DNA from: Erythrobacter donghaensis
GTDB taxonomy: Bacteria > Pseudomonadota > Alphaproteobacteria > Sphingomonadales > Sphingomonadaceae
DNA: 64,000 nt
Direction: 5' to 3'
Assembly (NCBI RefSeq): GCF_002155425.1
Contig: NZ_MUYG01000011.1
Location: 434,001 to 498,000 of the forward strand
The notes below the pieces were generated by a model. That model was given only the letters and a program-made list of their open reading frames with translations, did not search any database and was not told the DNA's origin. The translations under genes were made by a program, and so were the position numbers. This document shows, piece by piece, positions 9,831-18,573 of this stretch; position 1 is the stretch's first letter, and every line of letters begins with the position of its first letter.

Positions 9831-9849
9831 TTCGGTCATTATGACCGAA
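9831..9849. promoter_or_regulatory. 19-bp perfect palindrome, candidate operator
   Basis: TTCGGTCAT-T-ATGACCGAA: two 9-bp arms with a single central base, perfectly complementary. It touches the Pho-box-like element. It has the size and symmetry of a dimeric regulator site; the regulator is unknown. Confidence 0.5.
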
Positions 9850-10035
9850 GAAAGACAAATATGACAAAATCGAACGGCACCGGATTGGACGTTCCGCGTC
9901 GCAGTGTAACAAAAGAATGCCTATGAAACAGCGATCTAGCGTTCTAGATTGCAGATAAATGACAATGTTACGGTTTTGTTGCATCGTCCTTCGAGGTGAG
10001 TCATCATGCTCCACGAACTTGGAGGAGAGTTACCG

Positions 10036-10449
10036 ATGTCCTTTGCCGCTCTCGCACTTGCGCTTGTCGCTGCGACCCCCCTGCCGGGCGCGCCCGCTGT
10101 CGTGCCGCCTGCCATGCTTGCCGAAGCGAGCGAGCTTGCAGTGCAGCCGCTGGTGGCCGGTCGTTCCCATCAGGCGCTGACCATGCTCGAACGTGCCAGC
10201 GCTGCCGATCCGCAGGACCCGGCGCTGCTGATCAATCTCGGCATTGCCTATGCTCAGGCCGGTGAAGACGCCAAGGCGCGCGCCGCCTTCGAAACCGCGG
10301 CAGCTTGCGACGAGGTGGTCGAGCTCGACACCGCCGATGGCCAGACCACCGATTCGCGGCGGCTGGCGCGCAAGGCGCTCAAGATGCTGGCGCGCGGCGA
10401 GTTTCGCCCTGCTCCGGCCCGCGCCGGGCAGCTGACGCTGCGCGATTGA
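10036..10449 (+). CDS. Small exported TPR-type protein
   Basis: 137 residues from the ATG at 10036, chosen for the strong ribosome site GGAGGAG 8 bp before it; an upstream in-frame ATG at 10006 has no such site. The N-terminus is a signal-like hydrophobic run (FAALALALVAATPLPGAPA). Residues about 45-90 form a tetratricopeptide pair: HQALTMLERASAADPQDPAL then INLGIAYAQAGEDAKARAAF. TPRs bind partner proteins; the partner is unknown. It is divergent from the lipoprotein-receptor pair. A 40-bp hairpin follows the gene. Confidence 0.75.
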   Translation: MSFAALALALVAATPLPGAPAVVPPAMLAEASELAVQPLVAGRSHQALTMLERASAADPQDPALLINLGIAYAQAGEDAKARAAFETAAACDEVVELDTADGQTTDSRRLARKALKMLARGEFRPAPARAGQLTLRD

Positions 10450-10511
10450 CGCAAGCCGGGGCGATCGCCCCCATTCGATAACCGCGGCCCGCGGGTCGCA
10501 CCCGAGCCTCG

Positions 10512-10551
10512 CGAACGGGCGGGCGGCACCAGGCGGTGCTCCCGCCCGTTC
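10512..10551. repeat. Long inverted repeat after the TPR gene
   Basis: Arms GAACGGGCGGG and CCCGCCCGTTC (11 bp, perfect) with a partly paired centre (GGCACC / CGGTGC). It lies 62 bp past the TPR stop. It has no T run, so it is either a weak terminator or a structural hairpin. Confidence 0.5.
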
Positions 10552-10658
10552 TGCCGAATCCCGCAGGCGCGGCGGCTGCGCGAGAGGGCACTTTCGCAAG
10601 GCTGTCACCCGCTTGTCATTTAGGATAGACAAAGGGGGACATTCTGGAGGGCCGAGAC

Positions 10659-11306
10659 ATGATTCTCGCCGCGGGTTGCCGCGTCATGATTGTTGCTGCT
10701 GCATTCTCGCTGGCGGTCGAGGCGCATGCCGATGTGCTCGAGCTGGGGGCCGATGGCGCGCGCTGGGTGACTGGGCCGCTGGCCGGGCAATCGCCCGTCG
10801 TCGATCCCGCCGCCGCAGCAACCGCGCCCGCACCGCTCGCCGACATCGACAGCGGCGGGGTGCTGCCTGAAGATGCGGTCGCCTATCCGGCCCGTGCCGC
10901 CGCCGCTGTGCCGGTGCGCTATCAGGCCAAGATTGCCGAACTGTCGGCGCGCTACGATCTTTCGCCCAGCCTGCTGGAAGCGCTGGTGTGGCAGGAGAGT
11001 CGCTGGCGCGAGAGCGCGGTGTCGCCGGTCGGCGCGCAGGGGCTGGCACAGTTGATGCCCGGCACGGCGCGCTATCTCGGGGTCGATTCGCGCGATCCCT
11101 TCCAGAACCTCGAGGGCGGGGCGCGTTACCTGCGCGAACAGCTCGACCGTTTCGGCGGCGATCTGGAAAAGGCGCTCGCGGCCTATAACGCCGGCCCCGG
11201 ACGGGTCGAGCGGGCGGGGGGTATCCCCAGAATCCGCGAGACTCAGCAATATGTTGCCGCCATCATGGAGCGGCTCGCCAACCATTCGCGCGTGGCCGGA
11301 CAATGA
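10659..11306 (+). CDS. virB1: Lytic transglycosylase, VirB1-like
   Basis: 215 residues with an N-terminal hydrophobic export signal. The soluble lytic transglycosylase domain spans about 90-210: ALVWQESRWRESAVS carries the catalytic Glu (about 113), followed by GAQGLAQLMPGTA and the hallmark AAYNAGPGRVE. It opens peptidoglycan for the secretion channel. A ribosome site (TGGAGG) lies just before the ATG. It is the first gene of the type IV secretion operon and is followed closely by virB2. The assignment as VirB1 rests on the fold plus gene order. Confidence 0.9.
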   Translation: MILAAGCRVMIVAAAFSLAVEAHADVLELGADGARWVTGPLAGQSPVVDPAAAATAPAPLADIDSGGVLPEDAVAYPARAAAAVPVRYQAKIAELSARYDLSPSLLEALVWQESRWRESAVSPVGAQGLAQLMPGTARYLGVDSRDPFQNLEGGARYLREQLDRFGGDLEKALAAYNAGPGRVERAGGIPRIRETQQYVAAIMERLANHSRVAGQ

Positions 11307-11346
11307 TCCGCCGCGCGCTGCACAAGAAAGTCTGATCGAAGCAATG

Positions 11347-11655
11347 ATGTCGCAGTTCCGCCTTCCCGCCCGCATCGCCGCCGCGCTTGCGCTGGTCTCC
11401 GCCCACTCCGCTGCCTTTGCGCAAAGCGCCGATCCGGCGGGCTCGGGCCCGATCAACAATGCGCTTTTGTGGCTGCAGGGCACCTTGCTGGGCACCGTGG
11501 CGACCACGATCGCCGTCATGGCGGTCGCCGCGATCGGCTTCATGATGCTGACCGGCCGGATGAACTGGCGCTTCGGGGCGACCGTGATCGTCGGCGTGTT
11601 CATCCTGTTCGGTGCGACCACCATCGTCGCCGGCATCCAGTCGGCAGCGGGCTAA
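11347..11655 (+). CDS. virB2: TrbC/VirB2 family pilin
   Basis: 102 residues. A long signal peptide (RLPARIAAALALVSAHSAAF, cleavage after AFA-Q or nearby) is followed by a short mature pilin with two hydrophobic helices: TVATTIAVMAVAAIGFMML, then a small basic turn (TGRMNWRF), then ATVIVGVFILFGATTIVAGI. This is the VirB2/TrbC layout. Two ATGs are adjacent (11344 and 11347). Set between virB1 and virB3, it would form the pilus or channel stalk subunit. Confidence 0.88.
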   Translation: MSQFRLPARIAAALALVSAHSAAFAQSADPAGSGPINNALLWLQGTLLGTVATTIAVMAVAAIGFMMLTGRMNWRFGATVIVGVFILFGATTIVAGIQSAAG

Positions 11656-11659
11656 GCGC

Positions 11660-11944
11660 GTGAGCGATCTCGTCCGCCACCCTGTCCACCGTGCGCTCAC
11701 GAGGCCGCAGATGTTCGCGGGCGTGACGATGAATTTCTTCATCATCAACCTGATGGTGACGACGATCGCCTTCCTGATCCTCAAGAGCTGGTGGATCCTG
11801 CCGGTGCCGGTGGTGATGCACGTGATCGGCTACTTCGCGTCGCTGCGCGAGCCGCGCATTTTCGACCTGTGGATCACCAAGGTCTCCAAATGCCCGCGGG
11901 TGCCCAATTTCAAGCGCTGGGGGTGCAATTCCTATGCCCCGTAA
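11660..11944 (+). CDS. virB3: VirB3 family type IV secretion protein
   Basis: 94 residues from a GTG at 11660, 4 bp after the virB2 stop; in-frame ATGs further up lie inside virB2. It has the VirB3 signature: an N-terminal HPVHRALTRPQMFAGV, two hydrophobic helices (about 20-60), then a soluble tail with LREPRIFDLW. It is an inner-membrane partner of VirB4. Its end overlaps the virB4 start by 11 bp. Confidence 0.88.
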   Translation: MSDLVRHPVHRALTRPQMFAGVTMNFFIINLMVTTIAFLILKSWWILPVPVVMHVIGYFASLREPRIFDLWITKVSKCPRVPNFKRWGCNSYAP

Positions 11945-14372
11945 ATGGATCGGCGCCGCCGCGTGGAGCGCAAAGGAAGCCAAGGTCGGCGACCGGCTGC
12001 CCTATGCCCGGCTGATCGACGAGAACACCGTGCTGCTGCGCGACGGCAGCGTGATGAGCGCGATCCAGGTGCCCGGCCTGCTGTTCGAGACCGAGGACAG
12101 CGACGCCCTCAACGCCCACGCCGCCACGCGCGAGGTGATGCTGCGCTCGACGCTCGATGCGCGCTTCGTGATGTATCACCACGTCATCCGCCGCCGGGTG
12201 GAGGTGGAGCTCGACGCCGAATTCCCCGATGCCCTGTCGCGCCATATCGATGCGCGCTGGAAGCAGCGGCTGGCGGGCGGATCGCTGTTCATCAACGATC
12301 AGTTCGTGACCCTGATCCGCCGCCCCGCGCGCGGCAAGACCGGGCTGCCCGAGCGGATGAGCAAGCGGTTCAGCCGCGCCGGGGCCGACGAGCTCGAGGC
12401 CGATCCGCGCGATCTGCGCAGCCTCAAGGCAGCGATCACCGGGCTGGTCGCCAGCTTGCAGAATTACGGCGCGGCGGTGCTGGGCGATTATCAGGTGCCC
12501 GGCAGCAGCGGCACCAATTCGGAAATGCTCGAGCTGCTCTCGGCGCTCTACAACGGCGAGATGCGCCCGGTGCGTCGCCCGTCTGACGATACCGACATCG
12601 GCCATATGCTCCCCTATCGCCGCGCCAGCTTCGGGCTCGATGCGATGGAGCTGCGGGGCAGCGCCGCGCCGGACTTTGCGGCGATCCTTGGCCTCAAGGA
12701 TTACCCCGAGGCGACCTCGCCCGGCCTGCTCGATAACCTCCTGCGCCTGCCGTTCGAGATGGTCGTGAGCGAAAGCTACGCCCCCAACGAGCGCACCACG
12801 GCCAAGGAGCGGATCGATCTTGCGCTGCGCCGCTCGCGCTCGGTGGACGAGGAAGCCGCCGCCGAACGCGCCGAGATGCTGTCGGCCCGCGATGCGCTGG
12901 GCAACGGCGCAGTGGGCTTCGGCGACCATCACCTCACCGTGCTGGTGCGCGAAACCACGCTCCCCCGGCTCGACGACGCGATGGCCGCCTGCGCCGCCGC
13001 GCTCGCCGACACCGGCGCGATCGCGGTGCGCGAGGACACCAATCTCGAACCCGCTTTCTGGGCGCAGTTCCCCGGCAACGAGGAATATATCGTCCGCCGT
13101 GCGCTGATCTCCTCGGCCAATATGGCGGGCTTCGGCAGCTTCCACGGCTTTGCGCTGGGGCAGGCGAGCGGCAATCACTGGGGCGATGCGGTGACGCTGC
13201 TGGAAACCACCAGCGCCACGCCGTTCTTCTTCAACTTCCACCACGGCGACCTCGGCAACTTCTCGGTCATCGGGCCGTCGGGTTCGGGCAAGACCGTGGT
13301 GATGAACTTCCTCGCCGCGCAGGCCCAGAAATTCAAACCGCGCACCATCCTGTTCGACAAGGATCGCGGGGCGGAGCTGTTCATTCGCGGCATCGGCGGG
13401 CGTTACAGCCGCATCGCACCGGGCGATCCGACCGGGTTCAACCCGCTCAGCCTGCCCGACAGCCCCGCCAATCGCGCCTTCCTGCGCGACTGGCTCAGTG
13501 TGCTGCTGAAGGCCGAGGGGCCCGAGGAGCTTGCGACGATCAGTGCGGCGGTCGATGCGACCTATGCCAACGATCCCTCGCTGCGGCGGCTGCGCCATTT
13601 CAAGGAGCTGCTCTCGGGCACCCGCCGCCCGCAGCCGGGTGATCTGGCGGACCGGCTGGCGGCGTGGATCGGCGCGCCCGGCGGGGACGGCGGCGAACAC
13701 GCCTGGCTGTTCGACAATGAGCGTGACCGGCTCGACCTGTCGGAGCGCGTGCTCGGCTTCGACATGACCGCGCTGCTCGAAAACCCGCGCCTGCGCACGC
13801 CGACGATGATGTATCTCTTCCACCGCATCGATGAGCGGCTGGACGGGCAGCCGACCATGATCCTGATCGACGAGGGCTGGAAGGCGCTGGACGACGAGGT
13901 CTTCGCCGCGCGCATCCGCGACTGGCTCAAGACGTTGCGCAAAAGGAACGCGCTGGTCGGCTTCGCGACGCAATCCGCGCGCGATGCGCTCGACAGCCGC
14001 ATCTCCACCGCGCTGGTCGAACAGACCGCGACGATGGTGTTCATGCCCAACTCGCGCGCTCGCCCCGAGGATTATTGCGACGGCTTCGGCCTGACGCCAC
14101 ATGAATTCGCGCTGATCCGCTCGCTGCCCGCGCACTCGCGCTGCTTCCTCGTGCGTCAGCCCGATGCAAGCGTGGTGGTGCGGCTCGACCTTTCGGGCGC
14201 GCCCGAGGTGCTGACGATCCTCTCGGGCCGCGAGAGCGTGGTTCGCAGGCTCGACCTGCTGCGCGAAGCGGTGGGCGATGAGCCTTCGGCCTGGTTCCCC
14301 TCGCTCACCGGTCGGGTGTGGCCCGATGGTTCGGCGAGCGAGGTCGACCCCATCTGGCAGGCCGCCGAATGA
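11934..14372 (+). CDS. virB4: VirB4 family type IV secretion ATPase
   Basis: 812 residues, normal VirB4/CagE length. The N-terminal half is the CagE/TrbE domain. Walker A GPSGSGKT is at about residue 446 and Walker B MILIDEGWKAL at about 640, followed by GFATQSARDALDS, all typical of VirB4. It is the largest and most conserved T4SS energiser, needed for pilus assembly and transfer. The start overlaps virB3 and the stop overlaps virB6 (ATGA), so translation is probably coupled. Confidence 0.95.
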   Translation: MPRKWIGAAAWSAKEAKVGDRLPYARLIDENTVLLRDGSVMSAIQVPGLLFETEDSDALNAHAATREVMLRSTLDARFVMYHHVIRRRVEVELDAEFPDALSRHIDARWKQRLAGGSLFINDQFVTLIRRPARGKTGLPERMSKRFSRAGADELEADPRDLRSLKAAITGLVASLQNYGAAVLGDYQVPGSSGTNSEMLELLSALYNGEMRPVRRPSDDTDIGHMLPYRRASFGLDAMELRGSAAPDFAAILGLKDYPEATSPGLLDNLLRLPFEMVVSESYAPNERTTAKERIDLALRRSRSVDEEAAAERAEMLSARDALGNGAVGFGDHHLTVLVRETTLPRLDDAMAACAAALADTGAIAVREDTNLEPAFWAQFPGNEEYIVRRALISSANMAGFGSFHGFALGQASGNHWGDAVTLLETTSATPFFFNFHHGDLGNFSVIGPSGSGKTVVMNFLAAQAQKFKPRTILFDKDRGAELFIRGIGGRYSRIAPGDPTGFNPLSLPDSPANRAFLRDWLSVLLKAEGPEELATISAAVDATYANDPSLRRLRHFKELLSGTRRPQPGDLADRLAAWIGAPGGDGGEHAWLFDNERDRLDLSERVLGFDMTALLENPRLRTPTMMYLFHRIDERLDGQPTMILIDEGWKALDDEVFAARIRDWLKTLRKRNALVGFATQSARDALDSRISTALVEQTATMVFMPNSRARPEDYCDGFGLTPHEFALIRSLPAHSRCFLVRQPDASVVVRLDLSGAPEVLTILSGRESVVRRLDLLREAVGDEPSAWFPSLTGRVWPDGSASEVDPIWQAAE

Positions 14373-15571
14373 CCGCCGCTTGCGATACCGCCGCCCAGTC
14401 GATGGGCACCGGCGTCGCCGCCGCGCTGTCGGCGGTCGACTGCATCGCCAGCGGTGTCAGTGAGCAGGCCTTCAACCGCCTGTTCGGCACCGAGGGGCAA
14501 CTCGCTCTCGCGCTGACGGTTTTGCTGGGGCTTTATGTCGCGGGCTTCGGCATTTCGCTGATGCTGGGCCGCTCGAACTTGGGCGTGCGCGCATTGCTGC
14601 CCAAGATGATGACGCTGGGGCTGATCCTGACCTTCGCGACCAGTTTCGTCGCCTTCTCGACGATCTTCTACAACATCTTCATCGGCGGGCCCGACCAGAT
14701 TGCGGGTATCCTCACCGGCACGCAGGGCGAAAGCGCCACGCGGGTCTTCGCGCAGAAGCTCGACGTGGTGTTCCTCGCGATCCAGCAGGCGAGTGGGGAC
14801 ACCAAGGATATCAGCGCTTTCTCGCCGCCCGGTATGATGTGGATCGGCGCGATGCTGCTGTTGCTGGGCACGGTCGGGCTGCTGGTCACCGCGCGGATCG
14901 CGCTGGCGCTGCTGCTGGCGCTGGGGCCGATCTTCGTGGTGCTGGCGCTGTTCGAGGGCACGCGCGGGCTGTTCACCGGTTGGCTCAAGGGGCTGACCAT
15001 GATGGCGCTGGCGCCGCTCTTCGCGGTGCTCGGCGGCACGATCATGCTCGAGATGGCAGTGCCTGTGCTCGCCGCGCTGGTGGCGGTGCCGGGACAGATC
15101 GATCAGCAGGCGGCGATGGCGTTTTTCCTGATCGGCGCGGTGCACATGGCGCTGATGCTGCTTTCGCTCAAGGTCGCGGCGACGATGGTGTCGGGCTGGC
15201 AGGTGTTCGGTCTGGTGCCCTCCAAGGAGCGCAGCCGCAGCGACGATGGCCCGCGCCCCGTGCCCGTGCCGCAGCCGGGCGCTGCCACCATGCCGCGCAG
15301 CACTGCGGTGCTCACCCCCGGTGCCGCCGCCGCGCCGCGCCGGGCCGAGATCGCCGCGCTCCAGCCCGTGGTGGTCGCCAACGACACCGGGCCGGGCGGT
15401 TCCACTGCACGCGAGACGCGGGTGCTCGCGACCAGCGGCGGCGGCGGACCGGTCGAAGCGCCGGGTGCCGGGGCGTCGCGTACCCGAGGGATTGGCAACC
15501 GCTTCCGCACCGCATCTTCCGCCAAGCCTGTTCCTGTCCCCAAATCCCCCCCTCCGGAGACCTACCAATGA
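14369..15571 (+). CDS. virB6: VirB6/TrbL family membrane protein
   Basis: 400 residues. The ATG at 14369 overlaps the virB4 stop. A polytopic core (about 40-295) with several hydrophobic helices (for example LALTVLLGLYVAGFGISLML) and the VirB6-like segment ALGPIFVVLALFEGTRGLFTGWL marks it as the inner-membrane channel component. The last 100 residues are hydrophilic and rich in Pro, Ala and Ser (VPVPQPGAATMPRS), an unusual soluble tail. Its stop overlaps the virB9 start, leaving no room for virB7 or virB8. Confidence 0.88.
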   Translation: MTAACDTAAQSMGTGVAAALSAVDCIASGVSEQAFNRLFGTEGQLALALTVLLGLYVAGFGISLMLGRSNLGVRALLPKMMTLGLILTFATSFVAFSTIFYNIFIGGPDQIAGILTGTQGESATRVFAQKLDVVFLAIQQASGDTKDISAFSPPGMMWIGAMLLLLGTVGLLVTARIALALLLALGPIFVVLALFEGTRGLFTGWLKGLTMMALAPLFAVLGGTIMLEMAVPVLAALVAVPGQIDQQAAMAFFLIGAVHMALMLLSLKVAATMVSGWQVFGLVPSKERSRSDDGPRPVPVPQPGAATMPRSTAVLTPGAAAAPRRAEIAALQPVVVANDTGPGGSTARETRVLATSGGGGPVEAPGAGASRTRGIGNRFRTASSAKPVPVPKSPPPETYQ

Positions 15572-16383
15572 CCCGCGCCGTGCTGCTCGCCGCGCTCGCT
15601 CTCGGCCTTGCCGCGCCTCTCGCGGCGCAGGACAGCCGGTTGCAAACGCTTGTCTTTGACGAGAACGCCGTGGTGCGGATCGAGGGCAAGGTGAAGGTGC
15701 AGACCACCATCAAGTTCGCCCCCGACGAGGTGATCGAGAATGTCGCGATCGGCGATTCCGCCGCGTGGCAGGTGCAGCCCAACAAGGCGCAGTCGATCCT
15801 GTTCGTGAAGCCGCTCGACCCGGTAGCGCGCACCAACATGACCGTGGTGACCGACAAGCGCACCTACCTGTTCGATCTGGTCGCCAGTCCGAAGAACTCC
15901 GCCGTCTACGTGATGCAGTTTCGCTATCCCGAACTGGAACGGGCGGCTGAGGAAGCGCGCCTTGCCGCCATCATCGAAGCCGAGGCCGAAGCTGCCCGCG
16001 CCGCCGCCGCGCCCGCAGAGCAGCGGCTCGCCGATGCCGATCCCTATGCCACCAGCGACCCCGCGCAGCTCAATTTCGAATGGGCCAGCGCCGGACGCTC
16101 CGCCCTGCTGCCCAAACGCGTGTTCGACAATGGCGAGGGCGTGTTCCTGACCTGGGCCGAAGGCGCGGAGATCCCCGCGATCCTGATCACCAACGAGAAG
16201 GGTGACGAGGGCCCGGTCAACTTCACCGTGCGCGGCGATACCGTGGTGGTGGACGGCGTTCCGGCGCAGCTGATCCTGCGCAACGGACGCGACACCGCCA
16301 CCCTCACCAACATCGGCCCCGCGCGCGTGTCATCGCGGCAGGCGGGCCTCGATCGAACCAAGCCTGCAAGGGAGAGCAACTGA
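15568..16383 (+). CDS. virB9: VirB9/CagX family outer-complex protein
   Basis: 271 residues. A signal peptide (RAVLLAALALGLAAPLAAQ) is followed by the N-terminal domain with DENAVVRIEGKVKVQTTIKF and a C-terminal CagX domain (about 170-260) with LPKRVFDNGEGVFLTWAEG. An Ala/Glu-rich linker (EAEAEAARAAAA) separates them. VirB9 joins VirB10 in the outer-membrane core complex, usually with the lipoprotein VirB7, which is not found here. It overlaps virB6 and virB10 by a few bases on either side. Confidence 0.92.
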   Translation: MTRAVLLAALALGLAAPLAAQDSRLQTLVFDENAVVRIEGKVKVQTTIKFAPDEVIENVAIGDSAAWQVQPNKAQSILFVKPLDPVARTNMTVVTDKRTYLFDLVASPKNSAVYVMQFRYPELERAAEEARLAAIIEAEAEAARAAAAPAEQRLADADPYATSDPAQLNFEWASAGRSALLPKRVFDNGEGVFLTWAEGAEIPAILITNEKGDEGPVNFTVRGDTVVVDGVPAQLILRNGRDTATLTNIGPARVSSRQAGLDRTKPARESN

Positions 16384-17513
16384 TGCGCACCGCGATGCGT
16401 CTGCCGCCGAAGAAGGGCGAAGCCGCCGAGAGCGGCGATCCGCGTGAGCGCGAGAGCGCCGAGATCATCGATCTCGCCAGCCGCGCGGCCTTTCCCGCCG
16501 TCACCGACCGCAAGGCGAAGGGTGACGGGCTGGGCCTTGCCGCCGGCGTAGCGGTCGTCGGCCTGCTAGGCGCGGTGACCTTCTGGGCGATGAATTCCGC
16601 GCGCACGCCTGAACCGCAGGGGATCGGCAATCCCGCGGTGGCCCCGCCTTCTGCCGCAGCGCCCGCGCCTGTGACGGTGCAGCCGGTCGCCGATCCCGCC
16701 GCGCAGCCCGGCGTGGTGCCCGCCAATCCCGCGCCCTCGCCGGTCTATGCCGCCAACCCTGCCGGGATGCCGGCGCAGATGATGAACCCCTACGCCACCC
16801 CGCAGTTGGTGTTCGATGCCAGTCAGGGGCGGAGCCTACGCGTGGCCGAGGGTGCCGCTCCGGTGCCTGTGCCCGGTGCGCCCGGTGAAGTGGCAGGCAC
16901 GGGCAGCGCGGCGGCTTTTGCCAGCCGTGTCGGAGGCGTGGGCGGCGCGCCTGCACAGGCGCGGCCGATGACCAGCCCCTCGACCACGGTGACGCAGGGG
17001 ACGCTGATCCCTGCCGTGCTCGAAACCGCAATCAACACCGATGTGCCCGGCTTCGTGCGTGCGGTGGTGAGCCAAGACGTGAAAAGCTTCGATGGCAAGC
17101 GCGTGCTGATCCCGCGCTCCTCGCGTCTGATCGGTCAGTATCAGGCCGGGGTCGAGCAGGGCCAGCGCCGCGCCTATGTGATCTGGACGCGGCTGATCCG
17201 GCCCGATGGCGTGTCGGTCGACTTGGCCTCGCCTGCTGTGGGCTTCGACGGCACAACGGGGCTTGCGGGTGACGTGAATACCCACTTCCTCCAGCGCTTC
17301 GGCTCGGGCCTGCTGCTTTCGGTCGTCGGCGGCCTCGGCGCGATTGCGACCGGCGGTGTGGGCGGCGTGATCGTGGCGGGCGGCGCGCAGGGTGCGGCCA
17401 ATTCGGCGGTGCAGTCGCAGGGCCAGATCCCGCCGACGATCCGCGTGCCGATGGGCGAGCCGATCAAGATCTTCGTGGCCCGCGATCTCGATTTCAGCAA
17501 GGCCGGCGGCTGA
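16383..17513 (+). CDS. virB10: VirB10/TrbI family core-complex protein
   Basis: 376 residues. A cytoplasmic N-terminus, one membrane helix (about 47-70, LAAGVAVVGLLGAVTFWAM), a long Pro/Ala-rich periplasmic stretch (about 75-150) and the TrbI domain (about 195-370) with TLIPAVLETAINTDVPGFV and LIPRSSRLIGQYQ. This is the standard VirB10 layout: it spans both membranes and senses ATPase energy. The start overlaps the virB9 stop by one base. The tail carries the Gly-rich antenna-like helix region VVGGLGAIATGGVGGVIVAG. Confidence 0.94.
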   Translation: MRTAMRLPPKKGEAAESGDPRERESAEIIDLASRAAFPAVTDRKAKGDGLGLAAGVAVVGLLGAVTFWAMNSARTPEPQGIGNPAVAPPSAAAPAPVTVQPVADPAAQPGVVPANPAPSPVYAANPAGMPAQMMNPYATPQLVFDASQGRSLRVAEGAAPVPVPGAPGEVAGTGSAAAFASRVGGVGGAPAQARPMTSPSTTVTQGTLIPAVLETAINTDVPGFVRAVVSQDVKSFDGKRVLIPRSSRLIGQYQAGVEQGQRRAYVIWTRLIRPDGVSVDLASPAVGFDGTTGLAGDVNTHFLQRFGSGLLLSVVGGLGAIATGGVGGVIVAGGAQGAANSAVQSQGQIPPTIRVPMGEPIKIFVARDLDFSKAGG

Positions 17514-17517
17514 TCCG

Positions 17518-18528
17518 ATGAGCGCGGATATCCACCGGCTGGGGGGCGACGAGGGCGCGGCGTTGCCGCTGACGGCGGAGCGCAGTGTCTATCTCGACGC
17601 CTATCTCGCGCCCTTCCGCCGCTGGCTGGAGCGCGACACGGTGACCGAGATCATGGTCAACCGCCCGGGCGAGGTCTGGATCGAGGATGCCGCCAGCCCC
17701 GGCATGCAGCGGATCGACACGCCCGAGATCGACGACCGCTTGGTGCAGCGTCTGGCCGAACAGGTGGCGCGCGTCTCGCACCAAGGGATCAACCGCGAGC
17801 ATCCCCTGCTCGGCGCGACCCTGCCCGATGGCGCGCGGGTGCAGTTCTGCGGGCCGCCCGCCGCGCGCAAGCACTGGGTGATGGCGATCCGCCGCCACCG
17901 CCGCTTGGACCTGCCGCTCGACGCCTATGACACCGGCCCGCTGGCGGGCGAGGCCGTGCCCGACCTGCCCGATCCCAAGGCCTCGCCCATCACCTTCTTG
18001 CGCGCCGCGATCCGCGCGCGGCGCACGATCCTGATCTCGGGCGGGACGAGCACCGGCAAGACCACCTTCCTCAACGCCATGCTCGGCGAAATTCCGCCGC
18101 AGGAGCGCGTGGTGCTGGTCGAGGATACGCCGGAACTGAAGTTCCCCGGCGCCAATGCCGTGGGGCTGGTCGCGGTGAAGGGCGAGCTGGGGGAGGCGAA
18201 GGTCACCGCCAACGAATTGCTGCAAGCCGCGCTGCGCCTGCGCCCCGACCGCATCGTGCTGGGCGAATTGCGCGGCGCGGAGAGCGTCAGCTTCCTGCGC
18301 GCGATCAACACCGGCCACCCCGGCAGCTTCTCGACGATCCACGCCAATTCGCTGCGCGGCGCGCTCGAGCAGCTCTCGCTGATGGTGATGCAGACCGGGA
18401 TCGGGCTGACCCGGCAGGACACCATCGCCTATGCCGCAGGCGTGATCGACGTGATCGTGCAGCTGGGCCGCGATGCCAATGGCAAGCGCGGGATCACCGC
18501 AATCGCGGACAGCAAGACGCTTTTCTGA
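17518..18528 (+). CDS. virB11: VirB11 family secretion ATPase
   Basis: 336 residues, the usual VirB11 length, from the ATG 4 bp after the virB10 stop. An N-terminal domain with VTEIMVNRPGEVWIE leads to the RecA-like ATPase: Walker A GGTSTGKTT (about 177-185), Asp box VLVEDTPELKF, Walker B-like ALRLRPDRIVLGELRG and His box TGHPGSFSTIHANS. It is a hexameric cytoplasmic ATPase that works with VirB4. It is the last gene of the T4SS operon; no coupling protein (virD4) or relaxase follows, and ppk begins 153 bp later. Confidence 0.95.
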   Translation: MSADIHRLGGDEGAALPLTAERSVYLDAYLAPFRRWLERDTVTEIMVNRPGEVWIEDAASPGMQRIDTPEIDDRLVQRLAEQVARVSHQGINREHPLLGATLPDGARVQFCGPPAARKHWVMAIRRHRRLDLPLDAYDTGPLAGEAVPDLPDPKASPITFLRAAIRARRTILISGGTSTGKTTFLNAMLGEIPPQERVVLVEDTPELKFPGANAVGLVAVKGELGEAKVTANELLQAALRLRPDRIVLGELRGAESVSFLRAINTGHPGSFSTIHANSLRGALEQLSLMVMQTGIGLTRQDTIAYAAGVIDVIVQLGRDANGKRGITAIADSKTLF

Positions 18529-18573
18529 TTTGGTGTCGTGCTGGTGTGCGACGCAGACCGCCCGCCCCGCCGC

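Larger units (their letters stand above)
9717..10035. promoter_or_regulatory. Divergent intergenic region with palindrome and repeats
   Basis: 319 bp with no gene, AT-richer than its surroundings, between the leftward lipoprotein-receptor pair and the rightward TPR gene. It holds a 19-bp palindrome (9831-9849), a Pho-box-like repeat (9813-9830) and several more ATGAC words (near 9869 and 9959). It must contain at least two promoters, but I see no convincing -35/-10 pair. Confidence 0.6.

Noticed and set aside
10659-18528. Integrated conjugative element
   Set aside because: No relaxase, coupling protein, integrase, or direct-repeat attachment site was seen around the type IV secretion genes, and the tRNA at 23361 is not flanked by an integrase.
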